Assembly (NCBI GenBank): GCA_928724745.1
Contig: CAKMXJ010000003.1
Location: 930,001-994,000 of the forward strand
Length of the DNA: 64,000 bases
Direction of reading: 5' to 3'
From: Anthracocystis setariae
Lineage: Eukaryota > Basidiomycota > Ustilaginomycetes > Ustilaginales > Ustilaginaceae
The position numbers were made by a program, and so were the translations under genes. Under the pieces are notes generated by a model. That model searched no databases and was not told where the DNA came from. It was given only the letters and a program-made list of their open reading frames with translations. Within the stretch, counting starts at the first letter, position 1, and the number at the start of each line of letters is the position of its first letter. Below are positions 35,341 to 46,078 of this stretch, piece by piece.

Positions 35341-35628
35341 CTTGGCACCTCCGTTCGTTTCTCTGTCGCTCGCATTCTCGCTCTTTCCCATCGAATCAGC
35401 GCCCCTGTACCGCCGCTTCTTTCGCAACATCACAGCATTCACTTTCACAGTCTCACGCCAAGTCAAACAGCGTTGTAACTTATACCCCCGTAGCCAGACT
35501 CACATAGGAACATCCACGACCAACGACTCAGCTCGCCGCCATCAGCTAGCATCAGCTTTGCTTTGAGGTGCTTGTTCGAGACACACACACACAGAAGCTA
35601 CACGAGAGCTTTGTTCAAGCATTCCGTT
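34624..35628. other. Intergenic: PHO88 3' flank and CKB1 promoter
   Basis: 1005 nt. It contains a GTAC/ACTGTAC-rich element (35001-35025), a long CT microsatellite (35289-35337) and a short AC repeat (35581-35592) just before the CKB1 start. No gene seen. Confidence 0.55.
35289..35337 (+). repeat. (CT)n microsatellite upstream of CKB1
   Basis: About 24 CT units roughly 290-340 nt before the CKB1 ATG; a pyrimidine tract on the coding strand. Confidence 0.95.
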
Positions 35629-36648
35629 ATGAGCTCTACAATTCGCGACCCTTTGCAGGCGGACGCACCTTATGCCGAACCCGACCAGATCGAAGAGGAC
35701 GAGGAAGAGGAGGAAGAGGAAGATGTCAACATCGGCGCATATGAAGATGAGATCTATGGTACGCATTCAATTCCCCCCCTCCGCTCCGCTTGTATCACCA
35801 TCGCAATCGTATGCTGACCTTGCTTTGTCCTACTTTTCGCTAACATAGAATCGGAATCGCCGTCCGAGTCTGGAACCGAAAGTCTGACGTGGATCTCGTG
35901 GTTCTGCTCACTGCCCGGACACGAGTACTTTGCCGAAGTAGGCGAAGACTTTATCGAAGACGACTTTAATCTCACAGGTCTCAATGCGCTCGTTCCATTC
36001 TACAAGGAAGCGCTCGAGATGATCCTGGATGTCGAACCACCCGAGGAAGACAGCCTCAAGATCCCGGACGTCTCGATCGTCGAATCTTCCGCCGAACTCC
36101 TCTACGGCCTAATCCATCAACGCTACATCCTCACCCGCCTGGGCATGCAGCAGATGTTGGAAAAGTACGAGGCTGGTCATTTCGGCTACTGTCCACGAGT
36201 CTTCTGCCACAGTCACCCTGTGCTACCCTGTGGTCGGAGCGATCTGCCTGGTTTGGATACGGTCAAGTTATTCTGTCCGAATTGCGTCGACAACTATTCG
36301 CCGCCCAGTTCGCGGTTTCATGGCGTGGACGGCGCGTTCTTCGGCACGACCTTCCCACACCTTTTCTATCAGTGTTATAGGGATGTTTTGCCGAGCATCA
36401 TTGCACCTAAGAACGCAGGCCAAGTCAATGCGCTCGAACCCGCCTCCTTCGAGTCAAACAACCCAGATGAGCAAAAGGAACAGCATAGAACCATCCATCC
36501 AGAACAACTCGGTAAGAGGATCCCTTACTGTCGTATCTATACGCCCAAGATTTACGGCTTCAAGGTGTCAGAGTATGCAAAAACTGGACCGAGGATGAAG
36601 TGGATCCGAATGCGACCCTCATCGCTCGAAGAACTCGACAGAGTTTAA
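35629..36648 (+). CDS. CKB1: Casein kinase 2 regulatory (beta) subunit
   Basis: Exons 35629..35758 and 35849..36648 with a 90-nt intron (GTACGC donor, TAACATAG acceptor); 309 residues. After an acidic N-terminus (EEDEEEEEEEDVN) come SLTWISWFCSLPGHEYFAEV and GEDFIEDDFNLTGLNALVPF, the signature of CK2-beta. The zinc-binding cysteines are in GYCPRVFCHSHP (C-x4-C) and KLFCPNCVDNY (C-x2-C), and dimerisation residues follow in FFGTTFPHLFYQCYRD. The beta subunit dimer assembles the CK2 holoenzyme and selects substrates. A C-terminal extension beyond residue 230 includes the conserved PKIYGFKVSE. The GTACGC donor is weaker than the GTAAGT donors of most neighbours. Confidence 0.96.
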
Positions 36649-37085
36649 GCCCTCTCCAATTTTTTTTTTCCCCTTTCTTGTACTTTTCTTGGTTCTTCGG
36701 TCGCTCTGTAATACTCTCTCTCTCTCTCTCTTAAAAGCCTTCCTTGACTTGGTCCGTTTGGCACTCTTATTTGTGATTTTTCCGAAATGAGCACAACCTC
36801 CCATCGTCAAACTTTCACCAAGAAAAGAAAGCTCTGACAACACACACACACACACGAGAGAAAAGCCAAAAAGAGCCGAGTTCGCAGTTGGTTTACAAAT
36901 GTCACAAAAAAAAAGGGGGGGGGAAGGCACCTGGGAAACCCACAAAGCACAGTAGCAACAACCAAACAAAAAAAAAGTATATACAGAACAAAGTGAATGC
37001 GAACAAGGCCAAAGTGGGTAAAGCGCTATAAATCGGTGGTGGTAGTGGTGTTAGTACGATGACTGTAATGAAGGAGCAACAAATC
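36649..37085. other. Convergent intergenic region CKB1/EPL1
   Basis: 437 nt with a CT repeat (about 36714-36731), an AC repeat (about 36839-36854) and an A9-G9 run (36906-36923). No gene seen. Confidence 0.55.
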
Positions 37086-37509
37086 TTAGCCTTGCTGAGT
37101 CTGAGGCGAAGCCCGCGTGGCAAGCTGGGGCGATCCGGCAGCGGCGGCGGCGGCAGCTGCTGCAGCGGCATTCTTGAGCTGCTGTTGCTGAGCCAAATTC
37201 AGGTTGGCCTGAACAGGTGAAGCATGATACGACACAGGAGATCCGGCCATCATCTTGGCATTGGCTGCGTTGGTGGCAGCCGCGATGGCGGCGCGATTCG
37301 CAGCCGAGATCTGCGGTGATGGCGAGTTCGTAGCATTCGTCGTAGCAGAGGTGCCGTTCTGCACCGGTGAGCTTCCAACCATGCCACCGTTGATGCCATT
37401 CGCCGCGAATCTTGGCGAACCTGCTGTCGAAGCGCGCGACATGGCGGGCGATCCTTGATTTGAGGCAGTCCCGTTGGCCACAGCCTGTTGCGCCTGCTGC
37501 TGCTGCTGC

Positions 37510-37547
<38 letters not shown>

Positions 37548-40500
37548 CGCACCCAGTGCTGCTTGGGCAGCCTGTTGGGCAATCTGCAACGCCCTGTTGG
37601 GGGGCAGACGCAACTGCAGATTGGCGTTCTGTGCCAGAGCCGCCTTCATCGCCATGAGCTGAGCGGCACTGGCATTGTTCTGCTGCCCTTGTTGCATCAT
37701 CTGAGCCTGCTGCTGCAGCGCTTGGAACTGCTGAAGGTTGGCGGCACCGTTCTTCATCTGCGCTGCAGCAAGACTCAGGTTCAGATTGAGACTCCCAGCT
37801 TGCTGCGCCTGTTGCTGCTGTTGCATCTGTTGGTTACCCTGTTGCGGCATGACTAACCCTGCTTGCATGATGGGTGAAGGATTGGTGCGACCAGCGTTCT
37901 GTCCGTTAGCCGCTGCTTGAACAGGAGATGCCGACGTTCTTGCGATTTGCTGTTGGGGCTGTGAGCTTACCCTTGCATGTTGCATTGGCGGACTGCCAGC
38001 ATTTCCATTCATGTTGAGACTCAGGTTCATGCCGAACGGCTGGGCGTTGGGCACTGTGAAGGCGGCGGCTTGCATCGGCGACGAGTGAGCCATGCTTTGT
38101 TGCGGCATCGACCTGGCCAGCTGCTGCTGTGCCTGTTGCATCTGAGCTTGGATCGACGTAGCATCGAACGGCATCGCTTGACCTAGCAAGTGGGTCTGAC
38201 CCTGCGCTGCTGCGGCTGCCATTTGCATCTGCAGCTGCATCTGCATTTGGATTGGCATTTGCATTTGCATGTGGACAGGCAAGCCGATCTGCTGCTGCTG
38301 AGGCTGCTGAGCGACTCCGCTCAGTCGACGCTGTTGCTGCTGTTGCTGTTGTTGCGCAGCCTGTTGAGCCGCTTGCAGTTGTTGCTGAGCTGCTGCAAAG
38401 GCCGCCAGTTGAGCCTGTTGGGAGTTGTTGTGCGGCAGAGACATGATCTGGTTGCCAAACGGTTGAGGTAGCTGCTGCTGCACACCTGGCTGTTGCGCGG
38501 CGACAGCTTGCGCCTGCTGCTGCTGAACTTGTGCTTGTTGCGACTGCTGTTGCAACTGCTGTTGCTTTTGATGCTGCTGTTGCTGTTTCTGCTGTTGAAG
38601 GAGAGCGGCTTGCTGGGCTTGAGCCTGCACTGCGGCTTGTGCCTGAGCCTGCGCCTGCGCCTGCGCCTGCGCTTGAGCCGCAGCTGCCGCCTGTTGCTGT
38701 TGTTGCTGCTGCTGCAGGATGGCCATCTGAAGCTGTTGCTGCTGCGCCTGCAATTGCTGCGCCTGCAAGGCGCTTTGCGATCCACCGCCACCTGTCGCCG
38801 CAGCCGTTCGAGCTGCGGAAGGCATTGGAAGAGATGCAGTGTTCGGGATACCGGGCAAAGTTGCGATGGATGCAGGAAGGGGCGCAACGGCTGGTTCGGC
38901 GGATGCGGGCGCTGAATTGGCCATCGCCGACGATGAAGAAGTGGCTGGCTGTTCGACGTAGCCGGCCGGCTTCGGCGCTGGCGCCTCGGTCGCTGCTTGC
39001 GCTTGCTGCAGATTGGTGAGATCTGTCGACAGCTTAAGCAAATCGGCTTCCTCTAGCAAGGTCATCCTGTATCGCATGTACTTCTGGTCAAAGTCGTCCA
39101 AAACAGCCTCATCGTCGTCTTCCATGCCTCCAAGAGCAGTGAGACCCAGCCCGGCGAAGCGCCCAGCCTCATCGTCGTACCGCCATCGTTCTTCCAATTT
39201 CGTCCATCGCTGAAGTTGATCTTCCGGATCAGACATCTCATCGTCGGAACTTTCGCTATCAGTTGCAGCTCGCTGTTCTTCGCTTTCCCGTTTGCCGTGC
39301 TCTTCGTCGAGACCGAGCATGTCGATGTCACCAACCTCAGTGGCTTGTGTACTGACTACACCGACCGAAGTGCCGCTAAGACGTGAGCGATCGCTCGACT
39401 CCGACGATGTGCTCGATGCATCCGATTGTTGCGAGCTGGCCCCTTCGTCGTTCGAGTCTGAGTTGCCTGCAGCAACGGTAAAGGGACCGCTGCGGGCAAA
39501 TGGCCCACCAAAAGAATCGTTGGCCTGACCGAGGAGCGACTGCACGGAAGGATGCGTGGTCGAAGCAAGCAGCTGCGGATGAATGTCCGGCGAAAACGCG
39601 AAAGGTCCCGTCAACGCCTTTGTGGTTGACGGAGGCGGACTGCCCAAAACTGCATCCGAGACCCTCGTAGAAGACAGGCTCGAATTGGAAGCAATCGCCT
39701 TCGCCTTCTTTTCCTGCGAGTTGACGCTCGGAAGAACCGACCTGGTCCGGCCATAATGTGGCCAGTCCGCGAGACTGGCTGGTACCGGAGTGGGGATGGG
39801 AAGGCGACGATCCAGGAAGACGCGTCCACCACGTCCGAGGCGTCGTCGGAAAGAGGGCGGTCGGCCCGCTCTGGAGGACAGGGAGGAGAAGGGCATTGCA
39901 TCGTCGGAAGACTCGGCGTGGATAGGGCGGAATGCGCGCAGCGGCGCAGGTGCGGGGATGGGCTGATATGCAGCATCGCTTCCTTCTTCCCAGCCAAGGT
40001 CGGAGTCGGCTTTGCGCAAACATTCGCGCTCGATGTATGCCTGCACCGCATGTACGCGCTCGAGGATCGCCGATCCCATTCCGGAAGCTCCGGCGGACGC
40101 GGCTGCCGCACCAGCGGAGGCAGCATCGCTTTCGCCAGCCCGGGACTTGCGTCCCGCCAGCTTGATCGTTGCCGCAGCCTCGTCTGCCTTGCGCTTCTTC
40201 TTGGCAGGCCCTGATGCAGACTGTGCCGGGTCTCTGCGCTCTCCCGAGATGAGCTCTTCGTCTTCCAGTCCCTGCTGAGGCCCGACGATGCCCCATTGCC
40301 GCTTGAGGTCCATGAGATCCTTGATACTTTCCCAACATTCTCGGCTTTGGCGTAACGAAGCCCTCTTGGTCTTCTCTCGTTGCGCCACCAGCTCTGTCAA
40401 TGCGACTGCATGATCGAGCTCAGCGCGTAGTCGGATCATCTTCTCGATGTGAAGGGCATCGGTCTTACGCGTCTTGCGGATCTGCTTCACCTCACGTCGG

Positions 40501-41572
40501 CGGAAGCAGACATATGGGTCGTTGTCGTTGGTTTCGTCGAAGTTGAGGAAAGGCGTCACTGGCTTTCCTTCTCGTTCCTCGCGACGACTCTTCCAGTGCG
40601 GGTAGACGACTGTCGAGAGGGCTTTGAGATCGGCTAGATTCTTGTGAGGGTTCACACGGGACCATTCGGTGGTGGAGGAAGCGGTTTGGGAGACAGAGGC
40701 ACCCGCCGTTGAAGGACGACGAGCCAGAGAGCCTGTCTTGGATGCAGATGAGCTTGCACTTGCACCCACCGTCTTCTCCCAACCAAGAGAAGGGAGATCA
40801 GGCTGCGCCAGTGCGGAAACAGAGGACGAAGGCTCGAAGTAGGCCACTAGTTCCTCGCAGGTTGGGATCTTGGTGACATCGAGGTGCAGGAAAGGAACCT
40901 GCTCGTTGGTGACCTGTTCAAAGACTGTCATGATCATCTCGAACTGATCCTCCGACAACACACGGTAGCTGGCCTGATTCTCGGATACCAGCTTCTCGAT
41001 AGCTTCTTCACGCAGCTTCTCCTTTGCCTTGCCTTTGCCGCCGATGGCTGCCAGAGGACCTGTCTTGGTGTTGCGAATTGCAGAGGTCAAAGCCTCCTGT
41101 GCTTCGGCGTTGCGCGTCTCGAGCCAATCTTGATCATCTTCGTCCATGTTATAGCTGGGTCCTTTGATGCCATCTTCCACGGTGTCGGAAAAGCGAATGT
41201 AGGTGACAGGATCCGAGTAGACGCCTGATGGATAGAGCTGCGAGAATTCGGCGTTGGACAGTGTTCCGTGTGCATCGGGCACTGGAATGCTGTACGCAGC
41301 TTTCGCTGCTTCAGCCGAGGCTGCGGATGTGGCGAGCTGGTTGGAGGACAGAGCGGCCTGAAGATGGTGTTCCGAAATCTCGCTGGCATCGACACCCAGG
41401 TTAGAGTCCTGAGCATGCTCCTGTCCTTCGAACTCGGGCTCTGGCCCCGCCACCACCGAGGTGGCGGCGTTGAGCAGATGCGAGCCACGTTGAACGCATA
41501 CTGTAATGGTAAGGCCCGAAAATCATGTTTGGAGGTGATGTGATGTGGGATTCGTAGATGTGGAAGTGCGGC

Positions 41573-41612
<40 letters not shown>

Positions 41613-42024
41613 GGTGGATGAGGTCGATGAGGTCGACGTGGATTGCGATGCGGTGATGGTTTTGTGGATGTGGTGAAGAGAAGATCGGAATATGTTGAAT
41701 TTGTTGGGTAGTGACATCAGGTCGTTGCGATATAAATTGATGGAGGATCGCGACGAAGAGAAAATTTGATGGCGTCGAGATCAAATTCGAATCGCGTGGA
41801 GATGTAGGCAATTTTAGATAGCAGACCGGATTTGAGAAGAAACAGGATATCGAATGGGGAAATTTGAGAATTTAGGTCAGCCGACGCGCTCAACCATCCA
41901 CAGTAAGTACAAAGTGTTGAAAGAAGGAAACGAAACACTTACGCTTTTGACGGTATGAAAGCTTCTTGTTCCTGACTCTGCTGGACGTTGTCGCAGCAGG
42001 GACAGGCGCCACGCTTCTCGCCAT
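37086..42024 (-). CDS. EPL1: Enhancer of polycomb-like NuA4 subunit Epl1
   Basis: Two exons: 42024..41943 and 41500..37086, with a 442-nt intron (GTAAGT donor, TTACAG acceptor); 1498 residues. Exon 1 (MARSVAPVPAATTSSRVRNK, then KLSYRQK) supplies the basic start typical of Epl1. Exon 2 contains SEHHLQAAL, PVPDAHGTLSNAEFSQLYPS, PVTYIRFSDTVEDGIKG and YNMDEDDQDWLETRN (EPc-A), then DPYVCFRRREVKQIRKTRKT (EPc-B, about residues 350-430). The C-terminal 600 residues are dominated by Gln/Ala-rich runs. Epl1 scaffolds the Piccolo module (Esa1, Yng2, Eaf6) that acetylates histone H4/H2A. There is no ATG in the frame immediately before the first conserved block, so the split exon is needed for a start. 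Confidence 0.9.
37495..37547 (-). repeat. Poly-Gln coding repeat in EPL1
   Basis: CAG/CAA triplets on the minus strand encode a long Gln run. Further Gln and Gln-Ala runs follow between about 38270 and 38780. Confidence 0.9.
41574..41612. repeat. (GATGAC)n repeat inside the EPL1 intron
   Basis: Tandem GATGAC hexamers on the plus strand, followed by GATGAGGTC units up to about 41640, occupy the middle of the 442-nt intron. Confidence 0.85.
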
Positions 42025-44164
42025 GCCGGATGGTGACGAGTTAGATCGTTGCCGTCGAGCCCATCCAAGTTAGTTATGGGGCAGCGATGACGACGAGCAC
42101 TGGAAATCCGATGGCTGGAGGCGAGGCGCACCACTACTGAGGCTGGAAGGAGGAAGGAGGATAGATCCGCTCCGGATGTGCCGAGGTGATGATGAGTCGA
42201 GGTCGAAAGGTCGAAGGTGGTGACGACAGCAAGCTTTGAACGATGAAGAAGAGCTTGTGGAGCCGAAGGACGAGTTTCGAGAGACGAGTAGCAGCGAGGG
42301 TCGAATTTGGGTATGACTAGTGTACAAGTGACCAAAATGCTGCACAAACCAAAACTCGACAACGACCACGACAACGGCGAGGAAAGAGAAAAGAAAAGGA
42401 GGCGACGAGAAATTTAAAAGGGGGGGATGGATGGGGTAGATGAAGAAAAATCAACGCCGTCGAACAAGGGACAGGCGATGAGGAGGAGAAGGAGGTACAG
42501 GCGGAGGGTGGATGGGGATGAGGACGAAAACGAGGACGAGGACGAGGACGAGGACGAGGTGGATGCAAGGATGGAAGAAATGTCCAGATCAAAGGGGCAG
42601 CGCACAAACGCAATCCAGAGACCCGAGGACGAGGAGAAGAGAGAAATTGGGTGGATGGGTTATGGACGCAGAGGAAAGTCGAAAAGGGAGAGTAAGGGGA
42701 AGGAGGCGGAGGTGGTGGAAGGTTTTGGTGGGAAATTGCCGTGGCAAGGCAAAGATACCCCGATGAGAGTCTTGTAAGGTGGAAAAGGAAAATGGAGGAT
42801 GAGCGTCGACGAAAAGACGCGCGCAAGACCTCCGCAAGACGAATGATTTGATGGTGAAGTGCGAACGAAACAGATACGATCTCGCCTGATGGTAGCGTTC
42901 GTCGCGTTTTTCGCAGGAGATTTCAAAAAGGGGGGGGAACGAGAAATGGGCTTGGTGGGCGCGGCGAGAGGGGATCGCGCGAAGGTCAGCAGCTGGCAGA
43001 GAGGGAAAGTTGGAATGTCGAGTCAATCGAAAAGGAGGAGTCAAAGGGCGAACAAGCAGAGAGAGCAGACGAGGAAATGCTGCAATTTCAAGCAAGGTGG
43101 GATCGGAAATTGGGTCAGACGCAGAGGCGAAAAAAAGGAAAAGGCGCGTTGAAGGCGAAACTGCGCAAAAAAAAAGTGAATGAGCGCAGGTTGCAGGAAG
43201 GGCGGCAGGCGAAACTTGTCGATTTGGCCAATATATGACAGATTTTTTTTGTTTTTTTTTTTTGGATTTCCACCGAGGCAGTTGAGGTGCCCGGCGAGTC
43301 GAGGGAGGAACCCAAGGGGAAGAAAAGGCAGAAATTGTTCATAGTACTGCACTGTGCAGTGCAGTACCGTACACTACAGAAGCCACGGAGGGCCACGCTG
43401 CAGGCCGACGCGTGCGGTCAGTCAGTCGATCAGTCAGTCAGACCGCCAGTCAGCCAGCCCCACTCACTGTCTGTCTCTTCTGAGTGGTTCCTGCTTCCCT
43501 GTCGCCTGTCGCCCGGAGTGCTTGGTCCGCATGTCGTCTCGCCGAGCGCTGTACTGTTAAGAAATCTGGTCGGGTCGCTGTCCGAATACAGAGTAGCCTT
43601 TGTATCGCACATGAAAGAATGCTTTTGACGTTGGCCGAGTGGCAGGTCGTGCCAATTTGGTGTTCGCCGTCTGTCCGTTATTTTGCTGCTCTTTTCGGAA
43701 GGATCGGCTCCGTTGCCTGAGTCGAATCTTTTGCTTGCTCACGGCGGCGCCGCCTGGTACATCGTATTATATTTTGCTTCTGCCAAGGAGGTGGGTCAGT
43801 GGCCTCGTGAAAAACGAAATTGCAGTCGAGTGCAGATTTGCCCAGCTTCAGCTTACTGCCAGTCCGTAGAGACTGCGCATTTGAAGCACCGCGCGGGAGC
43901 TCGAGAGATTTCAGACGAATTTCGAAGAAATTCATCTTCGATCTCTCGTTCTCTCGCTCGTCAATGTTGGCCCATCTTAGATGAATCGATCGGGTTCGGC
44001 GCCATACGAATCGGTAAGATGCAAATGGCGGCGTTCGGCAGGGTTTGTGAGAGAACTTGTTGGCTGGCCCAGGGTATCGTGCAGGTATGCTATGCTGCGT
44101 CGAAGCTCGTCGTCTTGTTGGAAAGGTCGTAGATGGTAAGCGCAGAGATCATCCAGCCATAAGC
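42025..44164. other. Long non-coding interval upstream of EPL1
   Basis: This 2.1-kb gap is the longest in the window. From about 42415 to 42960 the plus strand is strongly purine-rich (GGA, GAG and GAGGAC units), so the EPL1 sense strand is pyrimidine-rich, as expected for a long leader or promoter. An ACTG/GTAC-rich element lies at 43343-43379 and a TCAG-type tandem repeat at about 43417-43460. Short open frames here show no recognisable protein motif. Confidence 0.6.
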
Positions 44165-45529
44165 TCACACTCGCCTTTTCTTGGACGGTGGCTTGCGTCT
44201 ACCGTTGTAGTTGGATTTGTGACTTGCTTGGGATTCTGCAAATTTGCGCTTGGCGTAGCTGGCCGCTTCAGCATCACGGATGAGCTCCTCCACGACGGTT
44301 CGGCCACGTTCCTGACGAGACAGGACAGCCTTGGGCTCGAGCGGTGAGGCGATGATCTTGCCGAGCTGGGCGAACTTGGGCATGGCTGCATTCTTGGCCG
44401 AAGCACGGTAGAAGCGCTTGGGGTCGAGAGCGTTACGCAGACGCAAAGCTTGAACTTCGCGACGCAGCTGTTCAGCAGACGCAAGACGAGCATCACCACC
44501 AGAAGATTTGGCGTTGCCGGAATCAGCAGCAGATTGCTTCTTGAGGGCAGCAAGCTTGGACGACGATGCACCGAACTCCGGCATGTCGAACCAGTTGGCG
44601 CCGGCCGACGTCACCACTGTGCGTGCATGTTTGGATTTCTTGCTGTTGGCGTTGACCTCGCCTTGGTCGAGTGCTTCAATCTGCTTGTCAAGCTTATCCT
44701 TCGAAAAAGATTGCCCCTTCCGGGAGGCTGCTGGCTGCGTCTTGGCCATTTGATTTTGAGCTTTGACGACAAGTGGCATGGCTTTTCTAGACCGCTTCGA
44801 ACCCTGAGCACCCTCTGTGTCATCGGCATCGAAAGAGATGACATCCTGATTGTCTTCGAATCTGCTGTTGGTGGATGCAAGCGGCGCTCGGTTCTTGTAG
44901 GCTTGCTGAGAGGCTTTCAGGAGTGCCTCTAGATCGGAGGCGCCATCCTCGTCCAGCTCCTCCTCTGATGACGAGTCAGACTCATCTGAGTCAGAATCGT
45001 TAGAGCTTGAAGCCGAGTCAGACTCGCTCTCTGAGCTGGAGCTTGCAGAGCCTGCACTCGCCTCGACGTTGTCATCTTCAGCTTGTGGAGTAAAATCTGT
45101 TGTCGCTGGTGCTTCTTCCACGATGGGAGCGAGACGTTGCTCGGAGCTTGCGCTTTGCCCTGAAGGTGGAACCTCCGAAGCATTGTCGGATTGCACAGTG
45201 ACAGCATCCTCGTCAGCACGACCTAGCTCAGGACGACCATCTGAGCTGATAGAACGTGAACGCGAACGGGTCGACCGCCTTGACGCGGTCGAAAGCGTAT
45301 TTGAGGAAGCGGCTGGCTTCTTCCTCGGAGAAGAGCGTGTGGTCTTGAGAGGCGAAAAATCTTGCGAAGATTGCTGCGACGTCGTCGCACTGGTAGATGC
45401 ACCTACGGCATCGAAGAAGGGCGAAGCGCTTCGGAGGCGAGCGCCTCGCATGGGCTGCACGCGTGTCTTGGAGGGACTCTCGACATGCTTGCTCGGTGAG
45501 CTCTGACGACCCGTTCTTGTCGTTGGCAT
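44165..45529 (-). CDS. FCF2: Fcf2-domain pre-rRNA processing protein
   Basis: Intronless, 454 residues (MPTTRTGRQSSPSKHVE). The N-terminal 260 residues are Ser/Asp/Glu-rich and disordered, with an SDSDES-type acidic region. The C-terminal Fcf2 domain (about 305-440) contains GANWFDMPEF, LRREVQALRLRNALDPKRFY and KFAQLGKIIASPLEP, then RQERGRTVVEELIRDAEAAS and a basic end (GRRKPPSKKRRV). Fcf2 is an SSU-processome factor needed for early pre-rRNA cleavages; the animal counterpart is TdIF2/DNTTIP2. The N-terminal extension is long relative to yeast Fcf2 and closer in layout to TdIF2. It is head to head with SAS10, another SSU-processome gene. Confidence 0.9.
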   Translation of the reverse strand: MPTTRTGRQSSPSKHVESPSKTRVQPMRGARLRSASPFFDAVGASTSATTSQQSSQDFSPLKTTRSSPRKKPAASSNTLSTASRRSTRSRSRSISSDGRPELGRADEDAVTVQSDNASEVPPSGQSASSEQRLAPIVEEAPATTDFTPQAEDDNVEASAGSASSSSESESDSASSSNDSDSDESDSSSEEELDEDGASDLEALLKASQQAYKNRAPLASTNSRFEDNQDVISFDADDTEGAQGSKRSRKAMPLVVKAQNQMAKTQPAASRKGQSFSKDKLDKQIEALDQGEVNANSKKSKHARTVVTSAGANWFDMPEFGASSSKLAALKKQSAADSGNAKSSGGDARLASAEQLRREVQALRLRNALDPKRFYRASAKNAAMPKFAQLGKIIASPLEPKAVLSRQERGRTVVEELIRDAEAASYAKRKFAESQASHKSNYNGRRKPPSKKRRV

Positions 45530-46078
45530 GGTTGTAGGCTACCTCCTTGGATGCGGGCCAAGAGCAGCGACTTGGACCGGGCTGGGATGGGATGAGGTGG
45601 GCGGTGAATGTGGAATGGATGATAGAACAGAAGTAAGCAACCGCAAATGCAAACGATCAACAAGGGCCGAGCGAGTTCTGATCCTGTCGACCTCAACCCT
45701 CGGCAGTTCCACACAGTTGCACTGAAGAAGAGCGGAATCAGCCGCTCAACTCCAAAATTAAAATTGTCAGCTCAGGGTCGCGACAGAATTTTTGAGCTGC
45801 GAGACAGGAAATTTTCTGGGAGAAGCAATCAATAAAAAATAATATGCATGCAACTCCACTTCACTTCCAGTTCAGTTCAGTTCAGTTTGCCTGCACATGA
45901 CTAATGCTCACCTATGCCTGTGTTTTTGGCCCCGACTTTTTTTTCTCTGCTGCAGCATCTAGAGGAAATTTGAAAAAGTGGACATGCGAAAGCCAAAAAG
46001 GGTCTGTACTCATCATCGACTCCCTTCCCATTTCCTTGCTATCGGACACGCATCATCGCTGGCCACATATATGCAAGC
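45530..46078. promoter_or_regulatory. Divergent promoter FCF2/SAS10
   Basis: 549 nt between two ribosome-biogenesis genes. It carries a CAGTT tandem (about 45867-45888). No other gene seen. Confidence 0.6.

Noticed and set aside
42317..43095. Pro/Ser/Phe-rich minus-strand open frames upstream of EPL1
   Set aside because: They are translations of the pyrimidine-rich tract, with low complexity in every frame.
43632..43642. TGGCCGAGTGG, identical to the A-box/D-arm of Leu/Ser tRNAs, with a TCGAATC block about 80 nt downstream
   Set aside because: The T-arm stem does not pair, and no anticodon stem or acceptor complementarity can be drawn.
43683..44132. 149-codon plus-strand open frame upstream of EPL1
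   Set aside because: No recognisable motif and no supporting codon or splice evidence; chance frames of this size occur in GC-balanced DNA.
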